The notes under the pieces were generated by a model. That model saw nothing but the letters and a program-made list of their open reading frames with translations. It was not told where the DNA came from and did no database searches. Below, piece by piece: positions 6,140 to 6,364 of a DNA stretch of 6,364 bases. Origin of the DNA: Gammaproteobacteria bacterium. GTDB lineage: Bacteria > Pseudomonadota > Gammaproteobacteria > S144-34. Where the stretch lies: NCBI GenBank assembly GCA_015487895.1, contig WFOW01000255.1, positions 1-6,364 of the forward strand, read 5' to 3'. Position 1 is the stretch's first letter, and each line of letters starts with the position of its first letter. The position numbers and the translations under genes are program-made.

Positions 6140-6161
6140 TGGGAAACACCTGGGAAACACA
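6140..6161 (+). repeat. tandem 11-base repeat, candidate integrase arm-type sites
   Basis: TGGGAAACACC (6140-6150) is followed directly by TGGGAAACACA (6151-6161). The core GGGAAACAC recurs inverted at 6231-6239. Short direct and inverted words between an integrase gene and its att core are what arm-binding domains of tyrosine integrases recognise. They also overlap the integrase leader, so binding could repress int. Confidence 0.5.
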
Positions 6162-6175
6162 CACGTGCAAACCAG

Positions 6176-6184
6176 CGATAACGA
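6176..6184 (+). repeat. CGATAACGA direct repeat, copy 1
   Basis: CGATAACGA occurs here and again at 6239-6247, 63 bases apart, or about six helical turns. The second copy abuts the inverted GGGAAACAC word. Such phased words may be bound by an excisionase or a second integrase domain; this is inferred only from position. Confidence 0.4.
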
Positions 6185-6194
6185 GCGCGTCCCT

Positions 6195-6222
6195 ACAATA
6201 GCGCAAAATCTCTCAGCCGCAA
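6195..6222 (-). promoter_or_regulatory. weak candidate promoter for int
   Basis: On the minus strand, TTGCGG (6222-6217) and TATTGT (6200-6195) are separated by 16 bases, matching 3 of 6 and 4 of 6 consensus positions. Transcription would start roughly 65-70 bases before the int ATG and run through the GGGAAACAC tandem repeat. Other arrangements are possible in this AT-richer stretch. Confidence 0.3.
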
Positions 6223-6224
6223 GG

Positions 6225-6250
6225 CAATCGGTGTTTCCCGATAACGATTG
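6225..6250. repeat. inverted repeat with embedded arm-type words
   Basis: CAATCG (6225-6230) and CGATTG (6245-6250) flank GTGTTTCCC (6231-6239), which is the complement of the words at 6141-6149 and 6152-6160, and overlap the second CGATAACGA (6239-6247). It lies about 30 bases from the att core. A protein-binding site in the att arm is the likeliest reading. Confidence 0.4.
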
Positions 6251-6278
6251 AAAACGCGGAAAAACTCATAGCACACCT

Positions 6279-6323
6279 TTGGTAAGGACGGGGTCGGAGG
6301 TTCGAGTCCTCTCGGCAGCACCA
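6279..6323 (+). other. attachment site: 3' part of tRNA-Thr(GGT), 5' half missing
   Basis: The sequence reads as tRNA from the anticodon loop onward: loop TTGGTAA (6279-6285, anticodon GGT), stem GGACG, five-base variable loop GGGTC, T stem GGAGG, loop TTCGAGT, stem CCTCT, acceptor strand CGGCAGC, discriminator A and CCA. The five bases before the loop (CACCT) do not pair with GGACG; an intact gene would carry CGTCC or similar. No D arm or 5' acceptor strand (GCTGCCG-like) is found upstream. The identity therefore breaks at the anticodon loop, a common crossover position for tyrosine integrases. This is the att scar distal to the intact tRNA. Confidence 0.82.
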
Positions 6324-6364
6324 GCAATTTCTCACGCGCGAACTGGTTGGCGCGGCTGTGGTGC
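6324..6364. other. probable host chromosome flank
   Basis: Forty-one bases after the tRNA CCA, too short to show a gene or a repeat. The orientation of the tRNA fragment places host DNA on this side, unless a second element follows in tandem. Confidence 0.5.

Larger units (their letters stand above)
1..6323. mobile_element. integrase-proximal end of a tRNA-Thr-integrated element (left end outside window)
   Basis: The span runs from the left edge to the tRNA-derived attachment site. It holds, all on the minus strand, a tyrosine integrase beside the attachment site, an AlpA-like regulator, a TOPRIM primase, an AAA+ helicase and two unrecognised genes. The content and compact overlapping gene order fit a self-replicating genomic island, P4-like satellite or related integrative element. 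No capsid, terminase, conjugation or resistance gene is visible, so the element class cannot be fixed. The other end should lie to the left, next to a complete tRNA-Thr gene, because only the 3' tRNA part is present here. Confidence 0.85.

Noticed and set aside
6122..6160. GTG at 6160 as integrase start
   Set aside because: The added residues are encoded by the tandem GGGAAACAC repeat and do not resemble integrase N-termini; ATG 6121 gives a typical start.
6255..6323. Complete, functional tRNA-Thr gene
   Set aside because: The 5' acceptor strand and D arm are absent and the anticodon stem has mismatches; only the 3' part is real.

Overview
The window is the integrase-proximal end of an integrated mobile element in a GC-rich genome. 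Codons end almost uniformly in G or C. The gene families (a DUF4102-type integrase, an AlpA-like regulator and a split primase/helicase pair) suggest a proteobacterium, probably an alphaproteobacterium. That assignment is an inference from style, not from a marker gene. All six genes are on the minus strand. Every long plus-strand open frame is an antisense shadow.

Layout from right to left. Positions 6324-6364 look like host chromosome. Positions 6279-6323 are the 3' part of a tRNA-Thr(GGT) gene, from the anticodon loop to CCA, whose 5' half is missing; this is the attachment-site scar left by integration into the tRNA. Between it and the integrase gene is a short AT-richer region with repeated words (three copies of GGGAAACAC, two of CGATAACGA) that look like integrase arm sites. 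The tyrosine integrase (4904-6121) is followed nine bases later by an unrecognised 264-residue gene (4100-4894). A 215-base intergenic region (3885-4099) holds a good -10 box and two inverted repeats. It drives a tightly packed series: alpA-like regulator (3654-3884), TOPRIM/zinc-finger primase (2635-3657), AAA+ helicase with a C-terminal winged helix (660-2621), and an unrecognised gene cut by the left edge (1-663). The joints are ATGA, a 13-base gap with a strong Shine-Dalgarno, and GTGA.

The most striking feature is at 810-1082, inside the 3' end of the helicase gene. Thirteen copies of a 9-base word (GGTGACGGT, ten exact and three with one mismatch) lie in both orientations. They are bracketed by two mirror-image triplets at 9-base pitch and contain two DnaA-box-like words. 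The same DNA word is read in different codon frames as TVT, GDG and RH, so selection appears to act on the DNA rather than the peptide. I interpret it as an iteron-type replication origin recognised by the element's own helicase, comparable in logic to the iterons bound by the phage P4 alpha protein. The modules together (integration, excision/regulation, primase, helicase, origin) describe a satellite-like or island-like element able to excise and replicate. The rest of its cargo and its other end lie left of the window.
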